A stretch of DNA of 64,000 nt from Ceratodon purpureus (GCA_014871385.1 CM026426.1:38781799-38845798); one strand, 5' to 3'; counted from the stretch's first letter, positions 22,241-33,770 are shown. Numbers and translations are program-made. Notes: generated by a model from the letters alone, not told the origin.

Positions 22241-23198
22241 TTTACAAGTCATTGCTTTAGAAGTACATGCTCATGCTAGCTTCTCTTGAATGTCAGATAA
22301 TGGTGTTATCTTCTAGACTTCTCCAGTGGATGTATTAGTTAAAGGAGGTTTTAGGTGATCACGTAGATCATTGGGTCATTGATCGTTTAGTGTATGGTAT
22401 GTCCATGTTTACTTCTGTCATGGTTCGGTTGGAATTCTTTGAGTGTTCTTATTTTTCAAACCAAACAATGGGGGTTGTAAAAATTTAAATATAATGTATA
22501 AATTAAATATGTACAAAGACTTCGCTCTTTGCGTGTCGTGAAAAATTCTGTCCTTTGTTTGTCCTTTTTATACGATATGTTTTGCTATTAGATCACCAAC
22601 TTCATTCTCTTTTCCAACGGGGGTATATACAGGAGAGGTTTTAGATCATCACCTACAACATTAGTATATCGATCATTCAGAGAATTCTTTATTGATGTAC
22701 ACTTTAGTCGTGGTTTGTTTGCTTACAGTTAGTCACCTAATTCATTAGCCCATGTACTGCTCTTTCTACGACTAATACAGTTTTCCATTTGTTCGCAGAC
22801 TTTCATTTACTGGATAAGTCAAACACTTTCTAGTGTGGACACAAAGAAGACCAAGAAGGGTTCAAATACGCCCAATAACGCTTGTGTTGGTCATATTGAG
22901 GACACCTACAACGACCTTCAGAGTGAGCTGGCTCTAATTTCCAAGAGTTTAGAGTGTTGGACACGGTGGTAGAGATTCTTGAGAAGTATAAATAATGGGA
23001 GCTACCATGCCTAGAGACTGGTATGATGATCAAGACCTACCAATAGCAAAAGGACAAGAGCGGAAGTCAATTTGTTCCCTAAGCAAGAATTGATTTATCT
23101 GCTTAAGAAACCTCACGGAGAAGGAGATGACAAAATTCGTTTGCAACCTTCTTTGAGAGAACTGCGGACTTGGGGAACCGGTCCCTCTATATCCAAAG

Positions 23199-23971
23199 GT
23201 GATACCAGGAGCTCCATCTAAGCTTGCAAAAACTCACAATGCCACATATGCCTTGCTTTGGGGAGGACATAAGAAGTGGAAACGGTACGTGGTAATCAAG
23301 TTTGATCATGAAACTAAAGAAGTCCACAAGCTGATAAACTTTGATGTGGAAAAGAACGACAAAGTCGACAATTGGAAGACTTTTAAAAAAGCTCACAAGG
23401 TGTCTTCAAAGACCATGTCAAATATTATAGAGATGGCAGGAAATGGATTCTTCAAAGGTCATCAACCATCGATTCATAGGAAGCCAAAGGAGTTCTATTT
23501 GCCCATCCAGTAGGCTCTCTAAGCAATTATTGACTCCAATTGTGATGAAGGAATGTCTAGTACCGTAGACTTTGCTACAATGTTGGCAAAGGAAGTTAAG
23601 ACCAGAGGAGAACCAACATTGAAAAAGGTTTGGTTTAAAAACACCTCTCAAACTCTTGGGCTGATATTCGAGCAAAATTAGGTAGAGACTTAGTGGCCAT
23701 CATTGATTTCCGGCACATCAAGGCAACCATGGCTGGGACAAACTCGACTAATAGCCACTTCTGGAGAAGATTTGTTGAGCGTCTTGAGGAATTTAAGTTT
23801 TTCACCTGGAAGGAGACTAACGTATGGCTGTGGATAAATGACGGTGACCGGAAGGAGCATGTGCGTTCCCTATACAATCGTAAGCTAAAAACCTCCTACA
23901 AGAAGCCATGTGCAAATTATTATCATCTTGATCCTTTTGAGGGCTTTAAGAGCAACACGCATATGAAATGA
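23199..23971 (+). pseudogene. Degenerate gene fragment of unknown function
   Basis: Two blocks of 104 and 92 residues (23199-23513 and 23693-23971) lie in the same direction as the NGQ-motif pseudogene and may be its 3' part. The first has YALLWGGHKKWKRYVVIKF followed by a charged helical stretch; the second has FWRRFVERLEEFKFFTWKE. Between them the frame changes and stops occur. No family was recognised. Confidence 0.35.
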
Positions 23972-23989
23972 AAAAATGGTTACAATATT

Positions 23990-25550
23990 CACGATCGTTG
24001 AGAATAAGTACACCATTCAATCCTTGTCAGGGTTGTTTGCAATGGAGAACAACTTAAAGCGGAATCCGCAGCTTAAGTATAGTGTTTACCAAACGAGCTA
24101 AGGATGGAAACTTACCTAAGTATGCTCCAGTGTTTATCCGACCCTTACAAAACAATGATCCGTTTTCTCGAAGGACAAAAGCTTATGTTAGCTTGCTAGG
24201 AAATTACCATTTCTCCTTTATGAGCTTTAATATTGTCTTTTAAACAAATGAGCCGAAGTTGCTCTTACAAGCTATTTTTTCAATAGATAGTAACGTAATC
24301 ACATAGCTACCTTTATACGGCCTCGCCTTTAAATGTTTCATTATATTCGTCTGAACTTTGTGAACAAAACTATATAGTTATTGTTTAGTTTTAGTAACAT
24401 TTTAGAATAGTGACGAAGGAACATCAAATATAGAATATACGTGATGATTGTTTCAGGTGATCTCTTAAAACCTCCGAGAGATTATATCTTGGCGCAGAGT
24501 AACAAAAACTCAGTGTTTCTTCTAATTTAGCCTTCCGTAAAGGTTTAATAGGTTTTCTACAACTACTGACACAGATAAGATATTTGTGAATTCTCAGGGT
24601 AGTTGTAGATGCCTTGTGTTATTTTTGTTTGCCATACTTACAGTATAATATGACATGAAACTAAGCATTACAATAGAAACCAAATTTGAACTCAAAGATT
24701 ATTTATGTATGTCAGTTTTGTCACTATGGTGCGGGCTCTTTAGAAAACTTTGCTATTACATTGCTGAGGCCGTTTGTTCTTGGATGTTTGTTTATTAATT
24801 TCACATCTCTCATAGATTTTAGGAGATCATATAATACGTAGTGAGAGTCCTTTGTAGTATACCATTTGTAGGGTAAGTCCTTCATCGAGAAATGTTAAGT
24901 GATCACCTACATTTTATGGTAGAAGACATTCTGCCAATTTGTTTTTAATAGGCTTATTGTTTTGGTACTGGTTTAGTCGATGTTTGATTTTCCATTACAC
25001 ATAACTCCTAGGTTTCAGGAGATCACCTAAAACTTACTAAAAGTCATTTACAATATACATTTTATAGAATAAGTCCCCCTTTCAAGAATGGTAGATGATT
25101 ATCTAAAGATGGTAGATGAATAAAAAAAGACGTTTTGCTATTTTGGTTTTGCGCTAGAACTTACTTTTTGGTACCAATTTCGATAAATTTACATGCTTGA
25201 GTGTTATTTCACAAACTTGTGACACTGCTTGGTATCTCTAAAGGTTCTGTCTTGATGTTTTATTATAAGTCTAGGGTACTTATTGTTTTTAAAAGATCAC
25301 TTGATTCTAATGTTAGACATTTTTACTATGGAGATTTTTCCCAAGACTAAATTCAACAAAACTATTCACTAGATTGAATTATGTCTTCTACAGGATTTTG
25401 AGTAAGTTGTTTTGTTTGATTGACGACAACTAAATAGTATCCTTGTCATTCCGTTTGTACAGATGCTCAATATTCATGTCTATAACATGCATGTCTATAC
25501 ATCATCGAGGAGGGGTAGCTATCGGAGTTTCAGGATTTCTCTTCGAAGAC
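23990..25550. other. AT-rich spacer
   Basis: No coding frame of note. Repeated short phrases such as AGGAGATCACCTA (near 24480, 24825 and 25015) suggest an old degenerate repeat. Confidence 0.4.
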
Positions 25551-25941
25551 AGGTGCCATGAATTTTGAGGAATTTTTGATGCCAAAGAGAAACTGGACAG
25601 GTGGAACTTCTTCTACCAAAGATGGACAACAAAGCACTACTTTGACGAACCAAAATGATGTGAATCCTTCAACTGCACCTCCGGCGCATACATCATCAAT
25701 TGATATTTTGGATGATGACGACTTTCGCTTAGAGAGTCCAGCATCCCAATCGGCACAACAGAGTGAGTTGCAAGTACACGACGATAGATTCTAGCAACTA
25801 GATGCCACGATATGGATGTTGTCACCTACGGGAGCTCGCCACAAATGATGGTCCTTCAAAGTAGTGGTCTGCAAGGAGTAAAAGAACAAGGAGGCCGCCT
25901 AGAGGTGAAGGACAAGCAGTGTCAGCGAGTAGGAGATACAA

Positions 25942-26341
25942 CATTAGGTGCAAAATGGGGTCAAAATAAGGCCGTGTAAGCCTGCCCTTTCTAGGTGAAC
26001 TCCCTGCTTTGGGCACCTCTGCCGCTGGCAGCGGATGCCAGAGTTGCTGCCCGCACAGGACTGCGTGGCGCACTCACAACAAAGGTCCTCGGAATATTAG
26101 TTGAGACATGAATGATCGGCTTGGGGTTTGGTCCCAAATGGTCAGATTGTGTCAGCCCGGCACTGTAGCTTGTGCCCTCCACACGCCTCGCGGAGAGGTC
26201 ATTGGTTCGAGCCCCCGTGGCGGTTGCTGGCACCACGGTGGCACCTCACATGCCATGTCAAAAAGTACGCGGGCAGCACCCGTTTTTTTCTCTCACGTGC
26301 CGCTTACACGGCCTTTTTGTGACCTGAATTTGCACCTAATG
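25942..26341. mobile_element. 400-bp TIR element related to element X
   Basis: The ends are inverted repeats of about 39 bp: CATTAGGTGCAAA, then GGTCA, then AAGGCCGTGTAAGC on the left, matched by the reverse complement of the right end with few differences. Both flanks show ACAA (25938-25941 and 26342-26345), a possible 4-bp target duplication. The CATTAGG start and the GGTCACAAA...GGCC follow-up are shared with the element X copies at 19885, 21083 and 26899, so this looks like a short non-autonomous relative. The superfamily is undetermined. Confidence 0.65.
26138..26232 (+). ncRNA. tRNA-like segment with RNA polymerase III B box
   Basis: GGTTCGAGCCC at 26204-26214 matches the B-box consensus (GGTTCGANTCC) except in one position. 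An A-box-like TGGTCAGATTG lies about 64 bp upstream, a spacing that fits a tRNA with a long variable arm. I could not fold a convincing acceptor stem, so this is more likely tRNA-derived (SINE-like) sequence than a functional tRNA. Confidence 0.35.
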
Positions 26342-28237
26342 ACAACTGGAAGAGGAGCTAAAACAAATGGAACTTGGGCTTGCAATTATAGAGAAGAAGA
26401 GGAAGTTAGAGGATGCTAGTTTTGGAGGTCCATCTCAGCTAGACTCTTGATGGAGATCTAGCGACTTCAATGTTGCCCCCTCTATTGATGAAGGTGCAAG
26501 GATTGGATGTGGTCATCAAAATGACGACGATGATTTCTAGGGGCAGCGCGATTCATTTCATTCACAAAGAGGAAGTTTCATGTATTAATAACCCGGTGGT
26601 ATGCAAATGCATCCTACAAGAACAAGGACTTGTCTGCCTCTCTTTACGTACGTGCCAAGTTCCAATGAAGATGTTGTTATGCATATAGACAAGGGTTGTC
26701 TTAGCCTCTGCTAGTCTCAACTAGTTGAACTTATAAACAACCCTTTGCAGTCACCGAGGCAATTACGGAGGGTAGACCACCACTCTAAGGACATGGCTTC
26801 CCCGGTTCATAGCATAGGAGGTGAGGATGTTGACAACTTGTCGTTGCCACTTGCTATGGAGCAGTCGCTTTTGGAGGAGCAGTGTAACATTAAAGTGCCA
26901 TTAGGGGAAATTTGAGGTCACAACGGGGCCCTCCAAGGCAACCTGGGTTGAGTAAACCGGCTGCCCAAAGGTTCCTTTGCTGTAGGCAGCAGATGCCAGA
27001 ATTGTTGCCCACAGAGTTAAGAGGCCCTCTTAATGGAGTCAAAATGGGGTTGCATGGCGTGGAGGAGTGCCTAGTGGCGCCAAGGTGGCTTGGGTGTTTG
27101 GCAAACCATTGACTTCTAGCAATTATTGCCCTGCAACGGGATTTGAAGGAGAGCAGTAATGGAGAAGAATCACTCCATTATCGAATCTCGGTTCTTGGTG
27201 CCAACGGTTTCGAGAGCCGGCGTTTCAAAGTTTTCAAGCACAACAATAATACGCCCTGAAGCTTGGCCCCGTCTAAGTTGGTCTCCAACTACAAGAAGCA
27301 GTCACAAATGTAGGTGCTTAGAATTTGAGTGTTGCAAAATGGAAGACACCATTGTAAGGTGGAATTCAAGGGTAATTGGGCAAACACAAGGGCGCACGAG
27401 GTTGAGAGTGACAACTGAAATTTTGAGCACTTTCTTTACAGATGTCCGCTGGGAGCAATTACAAATTTGAGCAAGAAGTAGATGCAAGGGTGTTCTTGTA
27501 ACTCCTACTAGGGTGGACTCAAAATATACTGCGAATGACGTATTCTCTATCATAAGTTTAGGTCGTGTTCCACAGTACTAGGGTAGATGATATTCTTCAT
27601 TTCATTTTCCAATTTCCTTGAGTGGCTATGGTATAGGGTTTGGTTGTTGACAACTCTGCAGTTCTGGGTACTTGGCAATCAGAAGAATGTTTTCTACATA
27701 CTTGCAGTCCGTTCAAAGCTATTGAGAACTTCAAGCACTACTTCAAATTACTGGACTCTTGATGGCAGCAAGAGTGGCGGAGCGTTCAAGCTACATTCTT
27801 TTGGTTTTGCTTGACGCACGCTATGCACCGCTTATTAGGCGAGGTTTGTTGCGATGTGAGCAACCCTGTCCATCAACTTTTCCAGCGCGGAGGGCAGCCG
27901 GGATACAAACATTGGCTTGTAGACCAATGGCAGCATTTACCCGGTTCATCCAAGAACAAAAAAGCCACCTCTATTCAGAACTCTTAGGGACTACCTAGAA
28001 TTCATATGCCATGGAAAGCAAGGTCTGTACAGATATACATGCAAATTGAAGGTGGATCCTGAAGGACCTCCTACACTGTGTGAGTTGGAAATGCAATGCA
28101 GACAACTTGAAAAAAAAACGGTGGAAGGTGAGAAATAAGGTTGTTGGCAGCAGAGTGAGGCTTGACCATTACAAGGACATTGAGGATACATGCATGCAGT
28201 TGCGGGATGAATTGGAGACTACCCGTGGCAAGTTGAC

Positions 28238-28837
28238 GTGATGAGCAGCAAAGAGAGAAATTATAACATGATGGTGCAGCGCTTGGAGTCTGAGGTGCGT
28301 CGCTGGCAGGAAGAGAGTGAGCGTCTATTAGAGAGGGCCAACTTTGACAAAGACATGCCCATGGGATTGCGACATAGGGCTTGCTATCTTAGATGGATTC
28401 TTGAGTTGAATCCTTGTACCGCGGGTGCAAAACGCAGAGTGAAGCTCATGAGAAGAGTGTTGCAACCACATCTTGTGGATGCTGTCAACGAGAACAACCG
28501 GGTCAAGCATGAGCGCCAACGACTTCATGGGGATAAAGCCTCCCAAACAAAAACTGCTGTAGCGTTAGCAAAGATACTATCTAGGCATGAAGGTCTAACC
28601 CTCGCAACTCAACCATCAATGGAGCATGTTAAAACAAAAATTGCCAGCAACGTCCTCAAATCAATTGGAAAAAGTGTAGGAGCGGGAAAAATTCTTGCTT
28701 CCTGCAACCAAGCAGGGGTGTCCCATGGGGGCTACGGTGCTAATTACAAAGCCGTGAGGGATCTTTTTCGTGCTTTGAACAAGGGTATGAAAGCGAGCAT
28801 ACTACCCAGCCCCTACGACGTGAAATTGCTTCGGTAG
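28238..28837 (+). CDS. Element X conserved helical domain, right copy
   Basis: It encodes the same 199 residues as 18548-17949 with no difference, while the surrounding element has decayed. Immediately upstream, in another frame, lie blocks reading LLDARYAPLIRRGLLRCEQP and PRRAAGIQTLACRP-like sequence (27759-27998), which belong to the same protein family. Two identical open copies in otherwise decayed surroundings fit recent duplication or gene conversion better than selection on this copy. Confidence 0.5.
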   Translation: MMSSKERNYNMMVQRLESEVRRWQEESERLLERANFDKDMPMGLRHRACYLRWILELNPCTAGAKRRVKLMRRVLQPHLVDAVNENNRVKHERQRLHGDKASQTKTAVALAKILSRHEGLTLATQPSMEHVKTKIASNVLKSIGKSVGAGKILASCNQAGVSHGGYGANYKAVRDLFRALNKGMKASILPSPYDVKLLR

Positions 28838-30349
28838 GAGCTGAATGCCAACTTGCCACAGTTTATTGGCGAGTACTACCACGCTGAAGGAAGAATAGAG
28901 CTACCAACATTGTTGTAGAAAATCAAAAAATCGGATGAGGTGCGAAAAGAAGTAGTCTTGGATGAAAAGAATTCATTATTCATTGACCTTGAGGTGGTCC
29001 AGCAAAGCATGGTCATCTTTTATGGCATCGCAAAATCAGAGGAATCTTCCTTCAATCATATTAGTGCTTCACTGATTGTCCTTGTGGTGTGAGGAGCCGC
29101 GTTGATAGTGGACAACAGCAAAAGCTGTTTTTTATTCCATCAAACACTAATTCTCACTATCAATAATTGTGTATAGTTGGAAGGGGCTTTGTTGATTTTT
29201 ATCCTAAAACTAGACAAGGCTGAGATTGTGAATTGAAAAAAATTTGAACGTGTTACCATCACGTTGATGAACTAGGCATTGGACGCTGACATTCAGGTGG
29301 ACCATGAGAGGTACTTTTCAATACAATCCAAGCAAGAAAATTGGCCAGTTGCCACGTTCTAGGTCGAGAAGGAGTCCTATGATGTTTTGTTGTGGATTTT
29401 AAGATATCGAACTTGCCGTCTGTGATTGCAGCACAATGAACTGGGAAGAGACTACAAGTCCCTCAAGTTGGTGAATTCTATGTGGAGTGGCACCTTGCAG
29501 CAGACATGATGACAACTAAGTGCATATATGAGCTTCAATTTGGATCTGCATGTGTAATGAACCGCATATACTTGACCAAAAGAGGATTAAGCCCACAGTG
29601 GGGATAGCAAGTCAGTTAAATGTTGCATCGAAAGGTGTGGTAAAGCAAACTGGGTAGGAGGACATTTTTTGAGCAACGTAGAAGAAGAACCTTGTGACAT
29701 GACAGCATCTACTGGGTGGAGGCCTATCCTGCCAATTCCGTCATTCAGAGTGCACATTTGTACACTGCATGCCTTGGTTCGATTGATTGAGAAGATTGTG
29801 CACATGCATATCATGTACGTTTGGAACATACAGAACTAGAGGCTTAAGGCTACGGCAATTGAATTGATGGAGAAGTCGTTGTCAGCGATTCGAGCTCATG
29901 GTGGAAACGTGAAAATAAAGAGGAATCCGAAGCTCAATGGCAACATTGGAAATGTGCCATAGAAACCATCTCTTAGTGGTGTTGTTGCATGCTGATTTTT
30001 TAAGGCCAAGCATTTGGTCAGGCATTGATAAGGCCTGGAAAAATATTTGTCAAGTCGAGAATAATAATATCGGCAGTGGAGCTGACTGCATTGCAAAGGC
30101 TCAGATGTGACAAGCCTTTGAAGAGGTCCTACCATATTTGACCGGATTGGTGTTGACAGCAGACCAACGACTGCAGTTCAAACAAAAGATACACAAGTGG
30201 TGAAGGGCATATTTATAGGCCTTTCGAGAGGAGCATGTTACAAATTAGATGGTATGTTTTCTAATCCATTTTGTTGATGCTTCCGCTCTTTCTTCAAGGG
30301 CCGCTTACTTTATTTCTGTTAGTGATTTTAACTTTCGTGTTTGTCGTGA

Positions 30350-30920
30350 CAGCATGTACTTGTGAGGCACTCCTCTCGGTTTGTCGACAAGTATAGGGGT
30401 CTAGGATTCTGGAGTTGCCAAGGTATGGAGAAATTTCACCATCAAGCAAAGGCAGCAAATCAAGCGCATACAGCCCGTGGTGGTGGAAAGCCCGTACTTG
30501 TGCGATTCTGCAACAATTCCAGCATTGGTACCAAAACATACAACATCAATATAATAAGAAATTGGAGATCGAGGGAGTTGTACCTGATCCAGCTGATGGA
30601 CCAAGGCCGTTGCGGCATCCAGAAGACGCGAGCATATGCATCAATCAAGTGCTGCCATTGCCTGAAAGGAGTGGAGGTCAAGGAGGCGGCGTGTTCGCAT
30701 AGCATTTGTTATTGAAGAAGTCGTGGAAGGTGAAGGAGATGGCTTCATGGAAGAAGAGCCAGAATGGAATTCCAATGGGGACATGGTTGGAAGTGGGGGC
30801 GACGAAGATGAATAGAGGGACGCTGCTGTGAACGATGTAGACATCGAGGATGCTGGCAACAGTGCTAGCGTGGAGGATGTTGCCCGTGATGTCGACATTG
30901 AACATGCTGACAGCCATTGA
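30350..30920 (+). pseudogene. Element X C-terminal block
   Basis: The segment reads HSSRFVDKYRGLGFWSCQGM followed by EKFHHQAKAANQAHT and a glycine run. The pattern G-L-G-x(2)-x-Q-G-x-E-x-x-H-H is one I associate with C-terminal ends of large transposase-like proteins in algae and animals, but I cannot name the superfamily. It is followed by a linker and a very acidic tail (EEVVEGEGDGFMEEEPE, later DVDIEDAG and DVDIEHADSH). Frame changes occur within it. Confidence 0.4.
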
Positions 30921-30989
30921 GTGGATTAGAGCCTGAGGCATAGTTGATATGTTTTTCCTTGACGTACAATGTTTTGTAGAAGGGTAATG

Positions 30990-32320
30990 TTACAATTAAG
31001 TATTTTTTTTCATTTGAACGGCATCTTGTAAAGAGTACAGTGAAGCAAACAGTTTCATGGACGGTAAACCTGTCTTAAAATGTACACTTTTCTTTAAATA
31101 AAAAAATAAAAAAAAATAAAAAAAATAAAAAAATAAAAAAAAAACATTTTGGCAATTCACTTCCAAAATTAAAGAGAGGTGCGAATCCATAGTTAAGAAA
31201 ACATGATCCATACTCAGCCAAATAAGATTGGAATTTTTTTCTATGAGATATTACATTTGGAATATTAAATTTAAATTAAAAAAAAAATATGGATGTTATT
31301 TATAAATATAGTTGTTACAGAAAGCCGAATTTTAAACTTTAAATCATGTTCTCTTATAAAGTAATCTTGCTTTCAGATCAACTTATCTTAATTTTGGATC
31401 ATATATCCTTGTTATTAAGTTTTTTCATTTAAAATATCTGAGTGCATTCAACGAGGTCTTAGGGGCAAGTTTCATCATTTTTGAATTGAATTTTCTTAAA
31501 TTTAATTTTCATATTCATTTTTAAATTTTTGAGTTTTATGTCTCACAATGTATTCTATAAGAAAGTTTAGACGGAAGTAGAATAGATGAAGTCTTTCTCA
31601 TGTGTTTTTTTTTTTTTTTTTTTTTGATTTTATATTAATGAATATAGTTTACGAGACTGGTCATTTAGTTTAATTTTAATCTTTCTCTTTTAATATAAAG
31701 AACTAAAGATCATTTATTTCATAAAAATTTAAAACTTATACAAGTCATATTACTTAATTTATCAAATATAAATAATAATTTATTCAATTTTTTTTTCCCA
31801 AATTTGCTTTTTTTTTTCATTTCTTTGAAATGATGTTTTCTACATTCCTTGGTTATTTACTATTATAGATATTATAGAGTAAATTGTACTTGTAGTTTAG
31901 ATAATTATTAATTTATATATTTTTTTAAATAATCAAAATTTAATAATATACTATTTGAAAATTTTCCTTCTACTAATTTTAGTTAATTTTTCTCTGAATC
32001 ATTATAATAAGTTTTTTCGTACGATTCATTTTTTTCCTTTTTTTTTTAAAATTTCAAGATTTTTTCCCTTCTCTACAAATATTTTGATTAATATTATTTC
32101 CCTTCTCCCAATTTCGGTTCATTTTCTTCTCAATCATTATTTTAGATTTTTCCTATCAATAAGTTTTTTTCCTCTTTTTTAAAAATATATCATGGTTTTT
32201 TCCCTTTTCTTTAAATTTATTATTATGGTATGTATCTTTCTTTTTATATGTATTCCTAGTTTTTTTATTTTTTTCAAATTCGCGGATCTTAATGTAATGT
32301 GACAATGTAGGGGGAGCATG
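30990..32320. other. AT-rich spacer with homopolymer tracts
   Basis: An AAAAATAAA-type low-complexity stretch lies at 31090-31143 and a run of 21 T at 31605-31625. From 31900 to 32280 the phrase TTTTTCCC...TTCTC...AATATTTTGATTAAT-like recurs about three times in degenerate form. No gene is supported. Confidence 0.55.
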
Positions 32321-32661
32321 TTAATGCTCACCGGTCCTTCTCCTACGACCGCGGCGCCGATGCCCGCGGAATATAGAGAGGAGGAGGAGCGTCCTCCTTC
32401 CCCTCTTCTTACCTTCATTGCTTGCAGCGAAACCGGCGCAACGACGTTCAATGCCGCGAGCTGTGTAGCCGAGCAGGGGAGCTGAAGGAAGCAAGTTAGG
32501 GCGCCTCCGAAGAGGCGCAAGAGGAGACAGGAGGTGAGGAGGGCTGAAGGAGGGTGGAGGTAAAGGACGGAAGAGGTGAAGGAGGGGAGGAGAAGGAGGG
32601 GAGCTAAAAGAGGGGTACGGCAAGGAGAACAGAAGGAGGGACATACTGAGGGGAGCGGAAA

Positions 32662-32697
<36 letters not shown>

Positions 32698-32805
32698 CGC
32701 GAGGGGAGCCGAAGGAAGGGCGTCGCGAGGGGAGCCAAAGGATGGGACTTGAAGGAGGTATTCAACATTCAGGTAAACCCATCCATCCACTTTCTTTGCT
32801 TGCAT
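32321..32805. repeat. Purine-rich low-complexity tract
   Basis: The plus strand is almost all G and A with repeated GGAGG, GAAGGAGGG and GGGAGC words. The long open frame on the other strand is only the proline/leucine/serine read-out of this bias and is not treated as a gene. Confidence 0.6.
32662..32697 (+). repeat. 36-G homopolymer
   Basis: An uninterrupted run of 36 G follows AAA in the purine-rich tract. The true length is likely to vary between molecules or to be affected by sequencing. Confidence 0.85.
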
Positions 32806-33042
32806 TGAACATGCTGCAGTTGAAGCCGTGAGCTATGTCTGGAAGCACCGAGACATTGTAGCACGTGTGAGTAATAACTTGTAGCTGTGTCTACCTAGGG
32901 AATTTCATGAATTGTTTTCAAGAAGTCAAGCTCATTGTTTCAGCTACAATTCTTGCTGTCCGCAAAGAGGATAAGCATTTCCAGAGTCTAATTTCTACTT
33001 AATATACTTAAGAATTAGTGAGCTTTCTGTTGTGGGTACATT

Positions 33043-33540
33043 GTGCCACTAATAATTCGTGGTTGTGCTGCAGCCATGGTTGCTAGCAGCAAGGAGGAGC
33101 TGGTGGCTACACCATGGGACCAACCATTCGACCTAAAGTCGCTACCGGAAGATGTGGCGTCCAAGCTCGTGGTGATAGCTCCTTTTCTTCTTGGAAGGAA
33201 GAAGGCCAACTACGACAACTTGTTCTTCCACCGTACACTTGGCCCCTGCAACAATGGAATGCCATTCTCCGAGCTCAGCAGTGATAAGATATACAAGAAG
33301 TCCTTGTTTATAGAGCGGTGGCCGGAGTGGTCATCTGGGCGCCACTACATTTCTGATTGCCGCCTTGTGTGCTTAGTTGACCTCTTTGCCCAACTCGAAG
33401 CTCATGTAACAGGCTCAAAGAAAGGAGGTACCAAATGTGTTGTTGTCAGGGTCACCTCCATACACCTTCGCATGCATCTCTGTGTAAGCATCGATAGCTT
33501 GCTGGTCAATGCAATCAGAAATGTAGTCGCGCCTACATGA
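33043..33540 (+). CDS. Hypothetical gene fragment with acceptor-like start
   Basis: GTGCTGCAG at about 33067-33075 is a good splice acceptor placed directly before an in-frame ATG at 33076. The product reads MVASSKEELVATPW, then a segment with FLLGRKKANYDNLFFHRTLG, then KKSLFIERWPEW and HYISDC. The last 120 bp are antisense to part of an inverted second copy, so the true 3' end of the gene is lost. No family was recognised and no membrane segments are evident. Confidence 0.4.
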   Translation: MPLIIRGCAAAMVASSKEELVATPWDQPFDLKSLPEDVASKLVVIAPFLLGRKKANYDNLFFHRTLGPCNNGMPFSELSSDKIYKKSLFIERWPEWSSGRHYISDCRLVCLVDLFAQLEAHVTGSKKGGTKCVVVRVTSIHLRMHLCVSIDSLLVNAIRNVVAPT

Positions 33541-33593
33541 CGGCTCCGGCCACGACTCTATAGACAAGGATTTTTTGCATACATTGTCACTGA
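33281..33593. repeat. Small inverted duplication of a gene segment
   Basis: The plus strand at 33281-33360 encodes SDKIYKKSLFIERWPEW and HYISDC, and the minus strand at 33593-33511 encodes the related SDNVCKKSLSIESWPEP and DYISDC. The arms are about 80-85% identical by eye and are separated by about 150 bp. The minus copy carries on into IDQQAIDAYTEMHAKVYGG, which the plus copy lacks. Confidence 0.7.
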
Positions 33594-33599
33594 TGAGTT

Positions 33600-33770
33600 T
33601 CCTTAAAGAAAGAAGGAAAATTAGCTTCCTTAAAGAGAGAAGGAAAGTGCTATTATTGTGAAGAAAAGGGCCATAGAGCAAGTAATTGCGCCAAGAATGC
33701 CAAAAAGTCTATTGGTGAAAAGAAAGATTTTCAGATCCTCAAGAAAAGAAAAGTGAGCAATCTTTTGAGG
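33600..33770 (+). pseudogene. Retroelement gag zinc-knuckle remnant
   Basis: CYYCEEKGHRASNC at 33648-33689 is a CX2CX4HX4C zinc knuckle as in retrotransposon nucleocapsid, with basic residues on both sides. Two 27-bp tandem units (CCTTAAAGA...GGAAA) precede it. Nothing else of the element is clear, so it is an old fragment. Confidence 0.55.

Larger units (their letters stand above)
25558..26895 (+). pseudogene. Unknown gene fragment interrupted by a 400-bp element
   Basis: The frame opens at an ATG and reads MNFEEFLMPKRNW, an S/T-rich linker and an acidic patch (DILDDDDF). After the insertion at 25942-26341 a coiled-coil-like stretch follows (QLEEELKQMELGL, then EKKRKLED) and a further acidic tail runs to about 26895, just before element X. 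Stops are present on both sides of the insertion, so the gene was decaying or the exon structure is not resolved. Function unknown. Confidence 0.35.
26899..30920 (+). mobile_element. Element X, right copy (long)
   Basis: It starts with CATTAGGGGAAATTTGAGGTC and carries protein-like blocks in order from an N-terminal block (about 26985) through the 199-residue helical domain (28238) to a C-terminal block with an acidic tail ending at 30920. There are many stops and shifts in the part beyond 28890, so the copy is dead. No 3' terminus with CCTAATG was found after 30920. The absence of LTR, gag or reverse transcriptase motifs argues for a DNA transposon; the catalytic domain was not identified. 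Confidence 0.55.

Noticed and set aside
26138-26232. Functional tRNA gene
   Set aside because: B box is good but I could not form an acceptor stem or a normal anticodon arm; kept only as tRNA-like.
32179-32805. Proline-rich open frame of about 200 codons on the minus strand
   Set aside because: It is the read-out of a purine-rich, G-homopolymer tract; no domain, no start context and strong compositional bias.
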